64,000 nt of DNA from Floridanema evergladense (GTDB taxonomy: Bacteria > Cyanobacteriota > Cyanobacteriia > Cyanobacteriales > Aerosakkonemataceae). A model generated the notes under the pieces. The model did no database searches. It saw only the letters and a list, made by a program, of their open reading frames with translations, and was not told where the DNA came from. The translations under genes were made by a program, and so were the position numbers. Position 1 is the first letter of the stretch. Each line of letters begins with the position of its first letter. The stretch lies in the NCBI RefSeq assembly GCF_041929205.1, contig NZ_JBHFNT010000035.1; one strand, 5' to 3'. Positions 8,212-14,909 of this stretch are shown one piece after another.

Positions 8212-9417
8212 TTAAACTAATGCAGCGGCTTTTAATTGGAAGATTTTTTCGATCGCATCTTCCACAACTTTATCCGGTGTCGAAGCACCAGAGGTAATTC
8301 CCACGACAATTTTGCCAGCAGGTAGCCAATTTTCTACTACTTCTAAATCGCTGTGTAAAATTTTATGTTCAATGCGATTTCCAGGGCCAATTCTCTCAGC
8401 GCAATCGATATGATAAGAGGGGATTTTTCTATCAATCGCTATCTCTTGTAAGTGCGTAGTGTTGGAAGAATTATACCCGCCAATTACTACCATTAAATCC
8501 AATTTTTCATCTACTAATTTGAACATGGCATCTTGCCGTTCTTGAGTAGCATCGCAGATTGTATTAAAACTTTGGAAATGGTCATTTAACTGATCTGGGC
8601 CATACTTTTTCATCATCGTATGTTCAAACAATTTCCCAATTTGCTCAGTTTCACTTTTGAGCATGGTAGTTTGGTTAGCAATACCGATAAATTCTAAATC
8701 TTGATCGGGATCGAAACCCTCAGAATAAGCACGGTTGAATTTAGCTAAAAACTCTTCGCGATCGCCACCATTCAAGATATAATTTGCTACATATTCGGCT
8801 TGTGCCATATTCAACACAATCAAATATTTATCAGCAAAAGAACTCGTTGCGATCGTCTCTTCGTGATTATATTTGCCGTGAATAATTGAGGTATAACTCT
8901 TTTTCTTGTGCTTTTCAACAGTGTTCCAAACCTTCGACACCCAAGGACAGGTAGTATCAACAATTGTGCATTTCTTTTCAGAAAGCAATTCCATTTCTTG
9001 CACGCTGGCACCGAAGGCAGGTAAAATTACCACATCACCCTCACCAACTCCAGAAAAATCCTTTTTACCCTGTTCTACAGGAGTAAATTCAACCTTCATT
9101 TCCCGCAATCTTTGATTTACCGAAGGATTGTGGATAATTTCATTAGTAATCCAAATTCGTTCTGTGGGGAAATGCTGACGAGTTTCATAAGCCATTGCTA
9201 CCGCACGTTCCACACCCCAGCAAAAGCCAAACGCCTCTGCTAGTCTGATGGTGACATCTCCCTTTTCCAGAATGTAGTTATTTTCGCGGATTTGCTGAAT
9301 TAGGCTGCTTTGATACTCGGATTTCAGAACTCCAGCGACTTCCTCTTGATGACCGAATCCTTTACGATGATAATTTTCTGATTGTTGCAGCGAACGTTTA
9401 AAAGCTTTTGTATCCAT
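8212..9417 (-). CDS. ispH: 4-hydroxy-3-methylbut-2-enyl diphosphate reductase
   Basis: IspH carries out the last step of the plastid-type MEP pathway, reducing HMBPP to isopentenyl and dimethylallyl diphosphate with a [4Fe-4S] cluster. The protein (401 residues) has AEAFGFCWGVERAV with the first cluster cysteine, VDTTCPWV with the second, and NTICDATQ with the third, plus the IGGYNSSNT substrate motif. The start was set at ATG 9417 (MDTKAFKRSL), the usual cyanobacterial N-terminus. The frame stays open 26 residues further, but that stretch is not conserved and is Lys/Arg-rich. A terminator-like inverted repeat lies 64 bp upstream. Its 3' end faces the Tn7-like element end. Confidence 0.95.
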   Translation of the reverse strand: MDTKAFKRSLQQSENYHRKGFGHQEEVAGVLKSEYQSSLIQQIRENNYILEKGDVTIRLAEAFGFCWGVERAVAMAYETRQHFPTERIWITNEIIHNPSVNQRLREMKVEFTPVEQGKKDFSGVGEGDVVILPAFGASVQEMELLSEKKCTIVDTTCPWVSKVWNTVEKHKKKSYTSIIHGKYNHEETIATSSFADKYLIVLNMAQAEYVANYILNGGDREEFLAKFNRAYSEGFDPDQDLEFIGIANQTTMLKSETEQIGKLFEHTMMKKYGPDQLNDHFQSFNTICDATQERQDAMFKLVDEKLDLMVVIGGYNSSNTTHLQEIAIDRKIPSYHIDCAERIGPGNRIEHKILHSDLEVVENWLPAGKIVVGITSGASTPDKVVEDAIEKIFQLKAAALV

Positions 9418-9480
9418 CTTTATCCCTTGTCTGAAAAGTCTATGTGCAGATGTTTTCATCTTAGAAGTATATGGCTCCAA

Positions 9481-9521
9481 TTTTAAAAACCGCACTCCAA
9501 ACAGAAATGCGGTTTTTAAAA
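9481..9521. terminator. Strong bidirectional terminator
   Basis: A perfect 14-bp inverted repeat TTTTAAAAACCGCA (9481-9494) / TGCGGTTTTTAAAA (9508-9521) has a 13-nt loop and A/T tracts on both sides. It lies 2 bp after the stop of the IS110-like gene and should separate it from ispH downstream. Confidence 0.85.
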
Positions 9522-9522
9522 A

Positions 9523-10965
9523 CTACCGAGTTAATAAACGAAAAAGTTGTTTAACTCCCCGCGCTGCCGTGTGGCTAATGACCAAAGAACCGTAACCTTT
9601 ACGGGCTTCCATCGGCGTGGGTTTTTTCTCCTCTTCCATCAGCAGTGGAAGTTGTTTTTCCACAAGTGCAAAAACTTCATCCGAAAGTGTCGATCGCAAA
9701 GTGTTGATCGCCTTTTTCACAGCTGAATTACGCTGACTCGCTACCCAGTCGTTATAGTCATACTTTGCCATTCGAGCGTCGTAAAACTCACACAACTGCT
9801 TAAATTCTGCTGACATTACTTTAGGTCTGCGGGCTTGGGCACTGATTTTAGTCAGAACCCACAAGTAAAGAGCCTTGCGTGAAAGTTTAGAGCCGAAAGC
9901 TTTTCGCTGTTCCTTATCACCAGAGTCGGACTGTTCGCCACCATACCCAAGCCGTTGTTTAAAAGCAGCCAGTGATTTTGTGTAATTGAAACTGCCAGTA
10001 ATTCTATTGAACCGGGCAAATTTTTCTACTGGGTACACTTGGGCCAGGATAATCGCCCTGGTTCTGAGTCCGAACTCTAACTTATTGAAGGCGGCGGTAT
10101 ATTTTGCGAACTCTGGATTAGCAAGTAGCTCAGATAATTCTGCTTCCAGCGTCGCTTCCCATAAATGCAATTCGCATTGTTGATTCGCTAAACGCCGGGT
10201 GAAAGTAGAAATCTCAATCTCATACTGCGGCGCGATCGAAGCTGAGTACATCTGTTCGTATCTAGCTGTTCTTTCTGCTGGAAGTTCTGCCAACCATGCA
10301 GCAAAAGGCGAAAATCCCTGCACTCCCGGACGGATGGAATGACCAGCAGCTTCCGGGAACTCAACCGCAAGCTGCTGGCGCAATCTATTCACTATTGGGT
10401 TTTGGATGCGTGCCAAGCTGCCTAATTGTAGGTAAAGCTGTCGTATCCGAGAAATAGCCTCCACATCTAGAGTAAGGTAATGTGCCTCATCTTGGTAAGT
10501 GAGTAAGTAATAGTAAATTGCTACTGCATCAGCAGCATCGTTTTTATTTGGCAATCTATTGGATCTGCGAAAATTGGCTACTTCAATGTGACCAACCCAC
10601 CGAATTGGGATGCCTTCAGTCTCACAAATTTTCGCCCACACAGCAGAGTAATTTGTACCCGTTGGTTCCATTGCCAAACTAATAATTTTGTAAGTCTGAG
10701 CTAAGTGACGAAGTACTACCGCACCCTCAGTATTGGCATACAAACGTAACAGTTCGTACCTGCGTTTAGCTTCTCCAAATTCTTCTAGTAAATCCTTGAC
10801 ATCTTCCCAGTAACTTTTAAGTTTCCCTGGTGCATTGGTAGCAGAGTCTACCCAAATGCAAATGTTATCTTTACTAACATCAGCCCCAATGAAAACATCA
10901 GCACCAGGGGTCAAAAATTTGCGCCACAAAGTTAAGAGATTTTGTATTTTATTTTCTAGGTTCAT
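9523..10965 (-). CDS. Divergent IS110-family DEDD transposase
   Basis: The protein has 480 residues, longer than the usual 330-420 for the family. The N-terminal RuvC-like domain shows FIGADVSKD (first Asp), AMEPTGTNY (Glu) and NDAADAVAI (the Asp pair), which matches the DEDD domain of IS110 transposases. The C-terminal half has YGGEQSDSG and GSKLSRKALYLW, which resembles the Transposase_20 region with its catalytic serine, but it is divergent. IS110 recombinases are guided by a structured bridge RNA, encoded upstream of the gene in the IS110 group. A structured non-coding stretch is present there (10966-11184). No terminal inverted repeats were seen, as expected. It could also be a domesticated recombinase. 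Confidence 0.75.
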   Translation of the reverse strand: MNLENKIQNLLTLWRKFLTPGADVFIGADVSKDNICIWVDSATNAPGKLKSYWEDVKDLLEEFGEAKRRYELLRLYANTEGAVVLRHLAQTYKIISLAMEPTGTNYSAVWAKICETEGIPIRWVGHIEVANFRRSNRLPNKNDAADAVAIYYYLLTYQDEAHYLTLDVEAISRIRQLYLQLGSLARIQNPIVNRLRQQLAVEFPEAAGHSIRPGVQGFSPFAAWLAELPAERTARYEQMYSASIAPQYEIEISTFTRRLANQQCELHLWEATLEAELSELLANPEFAKYTAAFNKLEFGLRTRAIILAQVYPVEKFARFNRITGSFNYTKSLAAFKQRLGYGGEQSDSGDKEQRKAFGSKLSRKALYLWVLTKISAQARRPKVMSAEFKQLCEFYDARMAKYDYNDWVASQRNSAVKKAINTLRSTLSDEVFALVEKQLPLLMEEEKKPTPMEARKGYGSLVISHTAARGVKQLFRLLTR

Positions 10966-11049
10966 AAGTTGGGATTTGGTAGAATATAGGCAGATTTAGA
11001 GACACGAATCCCCAAGCGGTTAGCAATTCATCTTTAATCTCAACTGCCT

Positions 11050-11166
11050 TAGTTAGTGCTGTCAATTAGCCGATTGACAGCAGATAACTACCCAGTAAAA
11101 TGGGAACGAGTAGACGAGAAAACATGAAGCTTAAAAAAGCCTTTTCACTCTGAATCCCTCGTTCCC
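11050..11166 (-). ncRNA. Structured leader upstream of the IS110-like gene, candidate bridge RNA
   Basis: Two large stems lie in the 279 bp between the transposase start and the next gene. One is TGCTGTCAAT (11057-11066) / ATTGACAGCA (11073-11082), a perfect 10-bp stem, extended after a small internal loop by TAGTTA / TAACTA (11050-11055, 11085-11090). The other pairs GGGAACGAG (11102-11110) with CTCGTTCCC (11158-11166), enclosing a 47-nt loop with a smaller AAGCTT/AAGCC stem. Stem-loops with large internal loops upstream of an IS110 gene fit a bridge RNA, but guide and donor loops cannot be assigned without the element ends. It could also be an attenuator. Ends are approximate. Confidence 0.45.
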
Positions 11167-11184
11167 TTGCGGTGTGGGCTAGAC

Positions 11185-11244
11185 CCCGCGACACCCCTTT
11201 AAGGGGTGTTTCGACTGTGCTAGGTCACAGTCTCATCAGGCGGG
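11185..11244 (-). ncRNA. Hammerhead ribozyme, complete, type I topology
   Basis: Every conserved part is present, read on the minus strand. Stem I is CCCGC (11244-11240) pairing with GCGGG (11189-11185). The core CUGAUGA is at 11239-11233. Stem II is GACUGUG / CACAGUC (7 bp, 11232-11226 and 11219-11213) with loop ACCUAG. GAAA is at 11212-11209. Stem III is a hairpin whose arms CACCCCU and AGGGGUG are closed by the A15.1-U16.1 pair. Cleavage is predicted after C17 (11190), in the triplet GUC. Stem I is open, so this is type I. The ribozyme begins at the base after the stop codon of the 144-residue gene. Cleavage would leave the ribozyme body at the mRNA 3' end and release a 5'-OH RNA from 11189. 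Bacterial hammerheads are known mostly from prophage-like regions, which fits the context. Confidence 0.95.
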
Positions 11245-11679
11245 TTAATATTCGTTATCGTCGTCGTCTTCTTCTTCCTCTTCTTCCTCTTCCTCCTCTG
11301 GTTCTTCGCCAATCAAAGTAAAATTTGGTTCTTGGGGGAAAGATGCCTCTATTTGGTCGATGCGAACTTGAGAAAGTCCGACCGATTTAAACATGGCGAT
11401 TAATTCTTGCCAAGATTTTGTCGCATCCTGCCAACGTTTTTTAGCCGATTTAATTCGGTCATTTATCCACGATATGCGACGTTCAGCTGTCAATTTTTGC
11501 TCAAAAATATCGTCAAGATCGGTTCTTCCTCTGTGGACTGCCTTAACCATTTGCTTGAGGATTTCTAGAGATTTTAAAGGATCTTCCCAGTCCTCAAGTT
11601 CAGCTTCAAAGTAAGGTTTCATATTCTCGTAATTCCCTGTGCTAATTGTTTCGCCGTAACCAATACGAACTATTTTCAT
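11245..11679 (-). CDS. Hypothetical protein with acidic tail, directly upstream of the ribozyme
   Basis: I do not recognise the function of this 144-residue protein. The N-terminus (GYGETISTGNYENM, then ELEDWEDP) resembles short phage- or plasmid-encoded proteins of the same pattern. The middle is helical, and the last 20 residues are almost all Glu and Asp, which in phage proteins often means DNA mimicry or binding to a basic partner. It is the last gene of a leftward operon, and its start overlaps the preceding stop by 4 bp. Its TAA (11245-11247) directly abuts the hammerhead ribozyme, so its mRNA 3' end is probably made by self-cleavage. Confidence 0.7.
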   Translation of the reverse strand: MKIVRIGYGETISTGNYENMKPYFEAELEDWEDPLKSLEILKQMVKAVHRGRTDLDDIFEQKLTAERRISWINDRIKSAKKRWQDATKSWQELIAMFKSVGLSQVRIDQIEASFPQEPNFTLIGEEPEEEEEEEEEEDDDDNEY

Positions 11680-11870
11680 TTTTTGCTGTACTCCTGCAAT
11701 GTTTGAATGATTTTCTTTGATTCAGCCGGGGTAAAACCCTGAATTCGACCGTCGGCCCAAAGGATAGAAACTCGATCGCCATTTTGGACGATACTTTGGG
11801 CATGAGCTAGGTTCAGCCAAGTGCTGCCAATATTGCAAAACACGGCTTTTTCCTTTATGATGATTTCCAT
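11676..11870 (-). CDS. Small hypothetical protein
   Basis: This is a 64-residue protein. The frame is open for 23 residues more, but ATG 11870 (MEIIIKEKAVF) follows a terminator-like hairpin, so the shorter form is preferred. The sequence is beta-rich (VSILWADGRIQGFT) and ends in a helix (KIIQTLQEYSKK), like many small phage regulators, but no family is recognised. Its stop overlaps the start of the next gene (ATGA), so the two are coupled. Confidence 0.65.
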   Translation of the reverse strand: MEIIIKEKAVFCNIGSTWLNLAHAQSIVQNGDRVSILWADGRIQGFTPAESKKIIQTLQEYSKK

Positions 11871-11898
11871 TGGTAAATACAAAAAAAGAACATTTGTT

Positions 11899-11933
11899 AT
11901 GCGATCAAACTTTGCGAGAAAGTTCGATCGCAT
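11899..11933. terminator. Hairpin between two island genes
   Basis: ATGCGATC-A-AACTTT (11899-11913) pairs with AAAGTTCGATCGCAT (11919-11933), 15 bp with one mismatch and a 5-nt loop. On the minus strand it is followed within 20 nt by a run of seven T, so it could be a partial terminator after the 136-residue gene. It overlaps a HIP1-like sequence. Confidence 0.6.
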
Positions 11934-11939
11934 TTTCAA

Positions 11940-12350
11940 TTAAAGAAGTGCCTCTGCGATATCAGCAGTAAACATCTTAGAAAGCATATCAGCAACGATT
12001 TCAGGATGAGAATTTTCGATCGTTATGCGTGCTTTCTCAAACAAGCGCCGCTTCCAATCTTCTGCCCTTTGAGCATCGCCTTCAGCTAAAATCTCAATAG
12101 CTTCCCCCAAAGCCAAACAGCAAGGTGCTAAATAAGCAGTTGCTAACTCCTTATCACCAACTAACTGTAAAGCAGGAAAAACATCCTTTTGGTAAAACTC
12201 AGACTTCATTCGCAGCAAAGCCGCTTGAAATAAAGGCATCATCCGTCCGTCTGTGATGCGAATCAGCAATATGCCTTTTTCGCCACACTCAGCTAAGTTT
12301 TTGCGAATGTCCGTCACAACATCCTGAAACTTACTAATAGAATCCGTCAC
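11940..12350 (-). CDS. Hypothetical helical protein
   Basis: The protein has 136 residues and no recognised family. The start was set at GTG 12350 because a full Shine-Dalgarno GGAGGT lies 9-10 nt before it and because that GTG overlaps the stop of the preceding small gene (GTGA). An ATG further upstream would run through the preceding gene. The protein is mostly alpha-helical with several Ala/Leu-rich segments (YLAPCCLALGEAIEIL). No catalytic motif is evident. It is the third gene of the leftward island operon. Confidence 0.7.
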   Translation of the reverse strand: MTDSISKFQDVVTDIRKNLAECGEKGILLIRITDGRMMPLFQAALLRMKSEFYQKDVFPALQLVGDKELATAYLAPCCLALGEAIEILAEGDAQRAEDWKRRLFEKARITIENSHPEIVADMLSKMFTADIAEALL

Positions 12351-12502
12351 TTTGTTATTACCTCCAAATGTATGTAAACCCCCATAAAAGGGTGAATCCA
12401 AAAACACCAAAGAGTGCATTTTTCCATTGCGAACTTATCGATCTGAACGCCAAGCAGAATAGTCCGCCAACTCAAACCACCAGAAAAGTGAGAAATCTTC
12501 AT
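12347..12502 (-). CDS. Small protein, paralogue of its upstream neighbour
   Basis: This 51-residue gene is coupled at both ends: its ATG (12502) overlaps the preceding TGA, and its own TGA overlaps the following GTG. An AAGGAG-like sequence precedes the ATG. The pattern SWRTILLGV, then a short strand, then LWCFWIHPFMGVYI matches the neighbouring 52-residue protein (SWRNLMIGV ... IIWIYPFPLIAIRI), so the two are diverged tandem duplicates. It is rich in aromatic and hydrophobic residues without a clean membrane helix. Function unknown. Support comes from coupling and the shared pattern. Confidence 0.6.
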   Translation of the reverse strand: MKISHFSGGLSWRTILLGVQIDKFAMEKCTLWCFWIHPFMGVYIHLEVITK

Positions 12503-12657
12503 CCTTTTCTCCTTGGTTCAAACAGCATGATTCTGATAGCAATCAGCGGAAAGGGATAAATCCAAATGATTGCTCCCCTGCCAATGACTACAGGTTTTAG
12601 ACAAACCCCAATCATTAGGTTTCGCCAACTGAACTGAACGCTAATATGTCCTTGCAT
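12499..12657 (-). CDS. Small protein, first gene of the leftward island operon
   Basis: This is a 52-residue protein. The motif SWRNLMIGV followed by IIWIYPFPLIAIRIMLFE recurs in the next gene. GGAGGT lies 15 nt before ATG 12657. A closer ATG would give only a nine-residue peptide, so the spacing is unusual, and that short upstream ORF could regulate the operon. The gene ends in TGA overlapping the next ATG. I do not recognise a function. The conserved Trp-Arg and Tyr-Pro positions suggest a folded domain rather than noise. Confidence 0.6.
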   Translation of the reverse strand: MQGHISVQFSWRNLMIGVCLKPVVIGRGAIIWIYPFPLIAIRIMLFEPRRKG

Positions 12658-12852
12658 TAGTCGATCGCATTACCTCCGTTTATAAAGTTTGGTAAACCAT
12701 CCCGCTGGCTTTCTCCTTTAATTAAAAAAGGCTCTCGATCGCGATCGGGCCGATCGCACCGAGTAACGGGGACACTCGCAGTCAGAAAACGCGGGTAACA
12801 GATAGACAGCTGTTGACCGTCACAGAACAGGTTGGTTCTGGGGTTATCTGTT

Positions 12853-12944
12853 ATTGCATTACAATACATTTTTACCTTACATTGCATTACAATCAGTGTC
12901 AAGACTAATTGCATGACAAAATGGAGTAACGATTGTATGACAAT
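12853..12944 (+). promoter_or_regulatory. Four operator-like 13-bp repeats before an RHH gene
   Basis: ATTGCATTACAAT occurs at 12853-12865 and 12881-12893, with variants ATTGCATGACAAA (12908-12920) and ATTGTATGACAAT (12932-12944). Each is an imperfect palindrome around ATTGTA-N-TACAAT. The spacings are 28, 27 and 24 bp. The last copy ends 8 bp before the start codon of a ribbon-helix-helix protein, the typical position of an autoregulated RHH operator. The array lies between divergent operons and could control both. Plasmid iterons are an alternative reading. Confidence 0.65.
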
Positions 12945-12952
12945 AAGCGAAC

Positions 12953-13159
12953 ATGGCAAAGACAAAACACGCAGTACATGGGGAAAAGAAGTCCAAACAG
13001 TTGACAGTGAGGATAACGCCCACAGCTTACGAAGTTATTCAACAGACGAAAGAAGTGATGGGAACGACCAGCGATGCGGAAGCCCTGGAGCAAATATTGA
13101 GAGGACAAGCGCCACCTCTATCTCCATCACAGTTAATGGGAAACTTGCCCGCCAACTGA
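12953..13159 (+). CDS. Ribbon-helix-helix DNA-binding protein
   Basis: The protein has 68 residues. A basic N-terminus (KKSK) leads into QLTVRITPTAYEVI, the beta strand and first helix of a MetJ/Arc/CopG fold, followed by a turn and a second helix (SDAEALEQILRG). RHH proteins bind tandem short palindromes as dimers, and four such sites stand just upstream, so autoregulation is likely. It is followed after 11 bp by a coiled-coil gene. It could be an antitoxin, a plasmid-type copy or partition regulator, or the switch of the island. Confidence 0.75.
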   Translation: MAKTKHAVHGEKKSKQLTVRITPTAYEVIQQTKEVMGTTSDAEALEQILRGQAPPLSPSQLMGNLPAN

Positions 13160-13170
13160 GAAAAACTTTA

Positions 13171-13335
13171 ATGTCTCAGTTGGCAGAACATGAAGAGAGA
13201 AAGCAGAAAATAAAGGATCGCCTTGTTACTTATGACCAAAAAATAGAAGACCTACGAAACGATCTAGAAAATATTGAGCAAATAATTCAGGAATTAGAAG
13301 AAGCAGAAGAAGAATCAACGATTGAGGGTGCATAA
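13171..13335 (+). CDS. Small coiled-coil protein
   Basis: The protein has 54 residues from ATG 13171. Almost the whole sequence is a charged heptad pattern (QKIKDRLVTYDQKIEDLR, then LENIEQIIQELEEAEEE), so a parallel coiled coil is expected. A longer frame upstream overlaps the RHH gene and is not coding-like, so the short form is preferred. It lies 11 bp after the RHH gene and before a terminator, so the two probably form an operon. Function unknown. Confidence 0.6.
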   Translation: MSQLAEHEERKQKIKDRLVTYDQKIEDLRNDLENIEQIIQELEEAEEESTIEGA

Positions 13336-13338
13336 AAC

Positions 13339-13367
13339 TTAAGCCAGCGGCGCGTTCGCTGGCTTAA
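13339..13367 (+). terminator. Hairpin after the RHH/coiled-coil operon
   Basis: TTAAGCCAGCG (13339-13349) and CGCTGGCTTAA (13357-13367) form a perfect 11-bp stem with a 7-nt loop, 3 bp after the stop codon. There is no strong T run on either side, so it may stabilise the 3' end rather than terminate sharply. Confidence 0.65.
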
Positions 13368-13407
13368 CCACATCTAGCGTCTAACACAGCTTCCCTGCAC
13401 ACTAAAT

Positions 13408-13797
13408 ATGGATGAACTATTCGACACCAGTATCTACGTAAAAGTCAAACATCCAGATGATATTGATATATATCCAGAACTTATCGATTCACCCGTAAGC
13501 TCAGAAAGCGTTCACCCGTTGTATAGCAGTGATACAACGGGTGAACTGTCACAAGCGCAAAACCAAAGTACGGGTGAACTGTACCAATGGACAGAAACCT
13601 ACGAACGCGGCAACCATACCTACGTCAGGTATTGTTACTCACTCAACAGAGTCACCGGGTCAAAAAAAACTGTACATATTCCTGGAGGAAATGCCCACAC
13701 CCAGCGGACGCGGGAACGCTGGGTAATGGTCGAATCTCTGATCCAACGAGGCAAAAGTCCAGAAGAAATTACCAAAATTATACGAGCTTGGAAATAA
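13408..13797 (+). CDS. Conserved hypothetical protein with a HIPGGN motif
   Basis: The protein has 129 residues. The C-terminal 70 residues (YVRYCYSLNR, KKTVHIPGGN, then a helix VMVESLIQRGKSPEEITKII) resemble a domain repeated in cyanobacterial phage and plasmid proteins of unknown role. The N-terminal half is low in structure and is interrupted at DNA level by nested inverted repeats (13488-13578), which encode repeated TGEL tetrapeptides. The gene converges on the next gene with no gap: it ends at 13797 and the other at 13798. Confidence 0.6.
   Translation: MDELFDTSIYVKVKHPDDIDIYPELIDSPVSSESVHPLYSSDTTGELSQAQNQSTGELYQWTETYERGNHTYVRYCYSLNRVTGSKKTVHIPGGNAHTQRTRERWVMVESLIQRGKSPEEITKIIRAWK
13488..13578. 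repeat. Nested inverted repeats inside a coding region
   Basis: The inner pair is a perfect 15-bp inverted repeat, GTTCACCCGTTGTAT (13510-13524) and ATACAACGGGTGAAC (13532-13546), with a 7-nt loop. The outer pair is TTCACCCGTA (13488-13497) and TACGGGTGAA (13569-13578). All four carry the core TTCACCCGT. This could form a cruciform, bind a dimeric protein or be a recombination or replication site. It lies inside the frame of the 129-residue gene. Confidence 0.7.
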
Positions 13798-14259
13798 CTA
13801 ATGCTCAACTCTAGACACAGTGTTGGGCAGAGGCCACCCCCGCTGCAAACCTCTAGAGCAATGAAAATCCTGGCAAGTTTGTGGGCGCTGTTCATATATA
13901 GTACACAACCTCTTATCACGGTCTAAGCAGGTACAAAAACCATCGCATTCCCGCTTCATTTCGTAGCGTCCATGTACATCGTTCAATATGGTTTTACCCA
14001 AAAGTTCTGTCAACTCTTCCATGTGAACCACCGTACCCTTAAGACTACAGCACTGAGCCTTACACCAAGGAAGAGCATCAAGACAGTCGCAGTCAAAAAC
14101 CAAGTAAGTCGCGTCCGCCCCCGATTCCGTCCTAATTTCACCGGATGGAACCGTAACTAGAACAGTTTTTCTGGGGACTACAGGAGCAGATTCAATATCC
14201 TTTTGCGTACCAATTTTTGTGTTAACTTCTATCGATTCAATCAAACTTGGGTCAATCAT
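13798..14259 (-). CDS. Cysteine-cluster protein, YkgJ/UPF0153-like
   Basis: The protein has 153 residues from ATG 14259, which overlaps the preceding stop by 4 bp (the frame is open 6 residues more). The cysteines follow the pattern CDCLDALPWCKAQCC, then CDGFCTCLDRDKRLC, then TCQDFHC. This matches the putative zinc- or iron-chelating YkgJ-type domain, in which these residues bind a metal or cluster. The first 60 residues are not part of that domain. It is the last gene of the leftward particle-like operon and converges with the HIPGGN gene. Its biochemical role is not established in the family. Confidence 0.75.
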   Translation of the reverse strand: MIDPSLIESIEVNTKIGTQKDIESAPVVPRKTVLVTVPSGEIRTESGADATYLVFDCDCLDALPWCKAQCCSLKGTVVHMEELTELLGKTILNDVHGRYEMKRECDGFCTCLDRDKRLCTIYEQRPQTCQDFHCSRGLQRGWPLPNTVSRVEH

Positions 14260-14582
14260 AATTCTTCGTATTCCCAAACATTCAAGCTAACAGATTGTGT
14301 CCAAGATTTAGTATAAATCTTCAGTCCATAAACCGATGTTTTTGTAGGATAAATTAATAAGTTATTTCCCACATTTAAAGGAAAGAAATTAGCTATAGCA
14401 TTTCTACCATTAACAGAAAAGTTTTGCCAACAGCCACCAACAATCCAGCGAGTAGTCGCCATTGGAGCCGAACTACATTCAACTAAAATAACCCGGCTTG
14501 ATAGCGAAAAAGCCTCACCATAAACATCAGTAATGATAAGGCTTCCCGCAAAATTCCAACTGCCAGTAGTTAAATCAATCAC
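14256..14582 (-). CDS. Hypothetical beta-rich protein
   Basis: The protein has 108 residues and no recognised family. Alternating hydrophobic and polar residues (SLIITDVYGEAFSL, LLIYPTKTSVYGLKIYT) predict a beta-sandwich, as in small virion or tail decoration proteins. The GTG start at 14582 overlaps the preceding TGA (GTGA). Its 3' end overlaps the next gene. Judged by context only, it is part of a structural module of the island. Confidence 0.6.
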   Translation of the reverse strand: MIDLTTGSWNFAGSLIITDVYGEAFSLSSRVILVECSSAPMATTRWIVGGCWQNFSVNGRNAIANFFPLNVGNNLLIYPTKTSVYGLKIYTKSWTQSVSLNVWEYEEL

Positions 14583-14869
14583 GCCGCTTCTAAGTCCTCA
14601 TCCTCTTCTGGCGTTTCCACTGGTGGAGTAGGAGCAGAAGCGATGGGATTAGCATAAGTAAAAGTAAATTTTTCCAAAGATAATTCACTTTCATTTTCCC
14701 GCAATCTGTCCATATACAAATTACTCATCAATCTGTAAGCAGCCGGAATTTCGCGCTTATTAAAATAGTAAGGAGAAAATTGAGCCGGATGCTCAAAAGC
14801 ATTACCTGTCCAAACATTGATTAATGCCCCACTCTTCTTTTCACACAAAACATAAACTTCAAAATCCAC
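14579..14869 (-). CDS. Hypothetical protein of the particle-like operon
   Basis: The protein has 96 residues. The start was set at GTG 14869 because GGGAGG lies 7 nt before it. The in-frame TTG at 14884 would place the ribosome site inside the gene. It begins with a strand-rich part (VDFEVYVLCEKKSGALINVW) and ends in a Pro/Glu/Asp-rich tail. No family is recognised. It is coupled by overlap to the following gene. Confidence 0.6.
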   Translation of the reverse strand: MDFEVYVLCEKKSGALINVWTGNAFEHPAQFSPYYFNKREIPAAYRLMSNLYMDRLRENESELSLEKFTFTYANPIASAPTPPVETPEEDEDLEAA

Positions 14870-14909
14870 AATTAAACCTCCCAAATAATTGAATCAGATT
14901 GCCAAAACA

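Noticed and set aside
9418..9495. 26-residue N-terminal extension of IspH
   Set aside because: The in-frame extension is not conserved, and the standard cyanobacterial start MDTKAFKRSL lies at 9417.
12658..12965. 102-residue minus-strand frame over the operator array
   Set aside because: It spans the repeats and the RHH start, has low-complexity composition, and ends on the start codon of the 52-residue gene. It is probably a chance frame.
12832..13170. N-terminal part of a 167-residue frame
   Set aside because: It overlaps the well-supported RHH gene. Only the coiled-coil end from 13171 looks coding.
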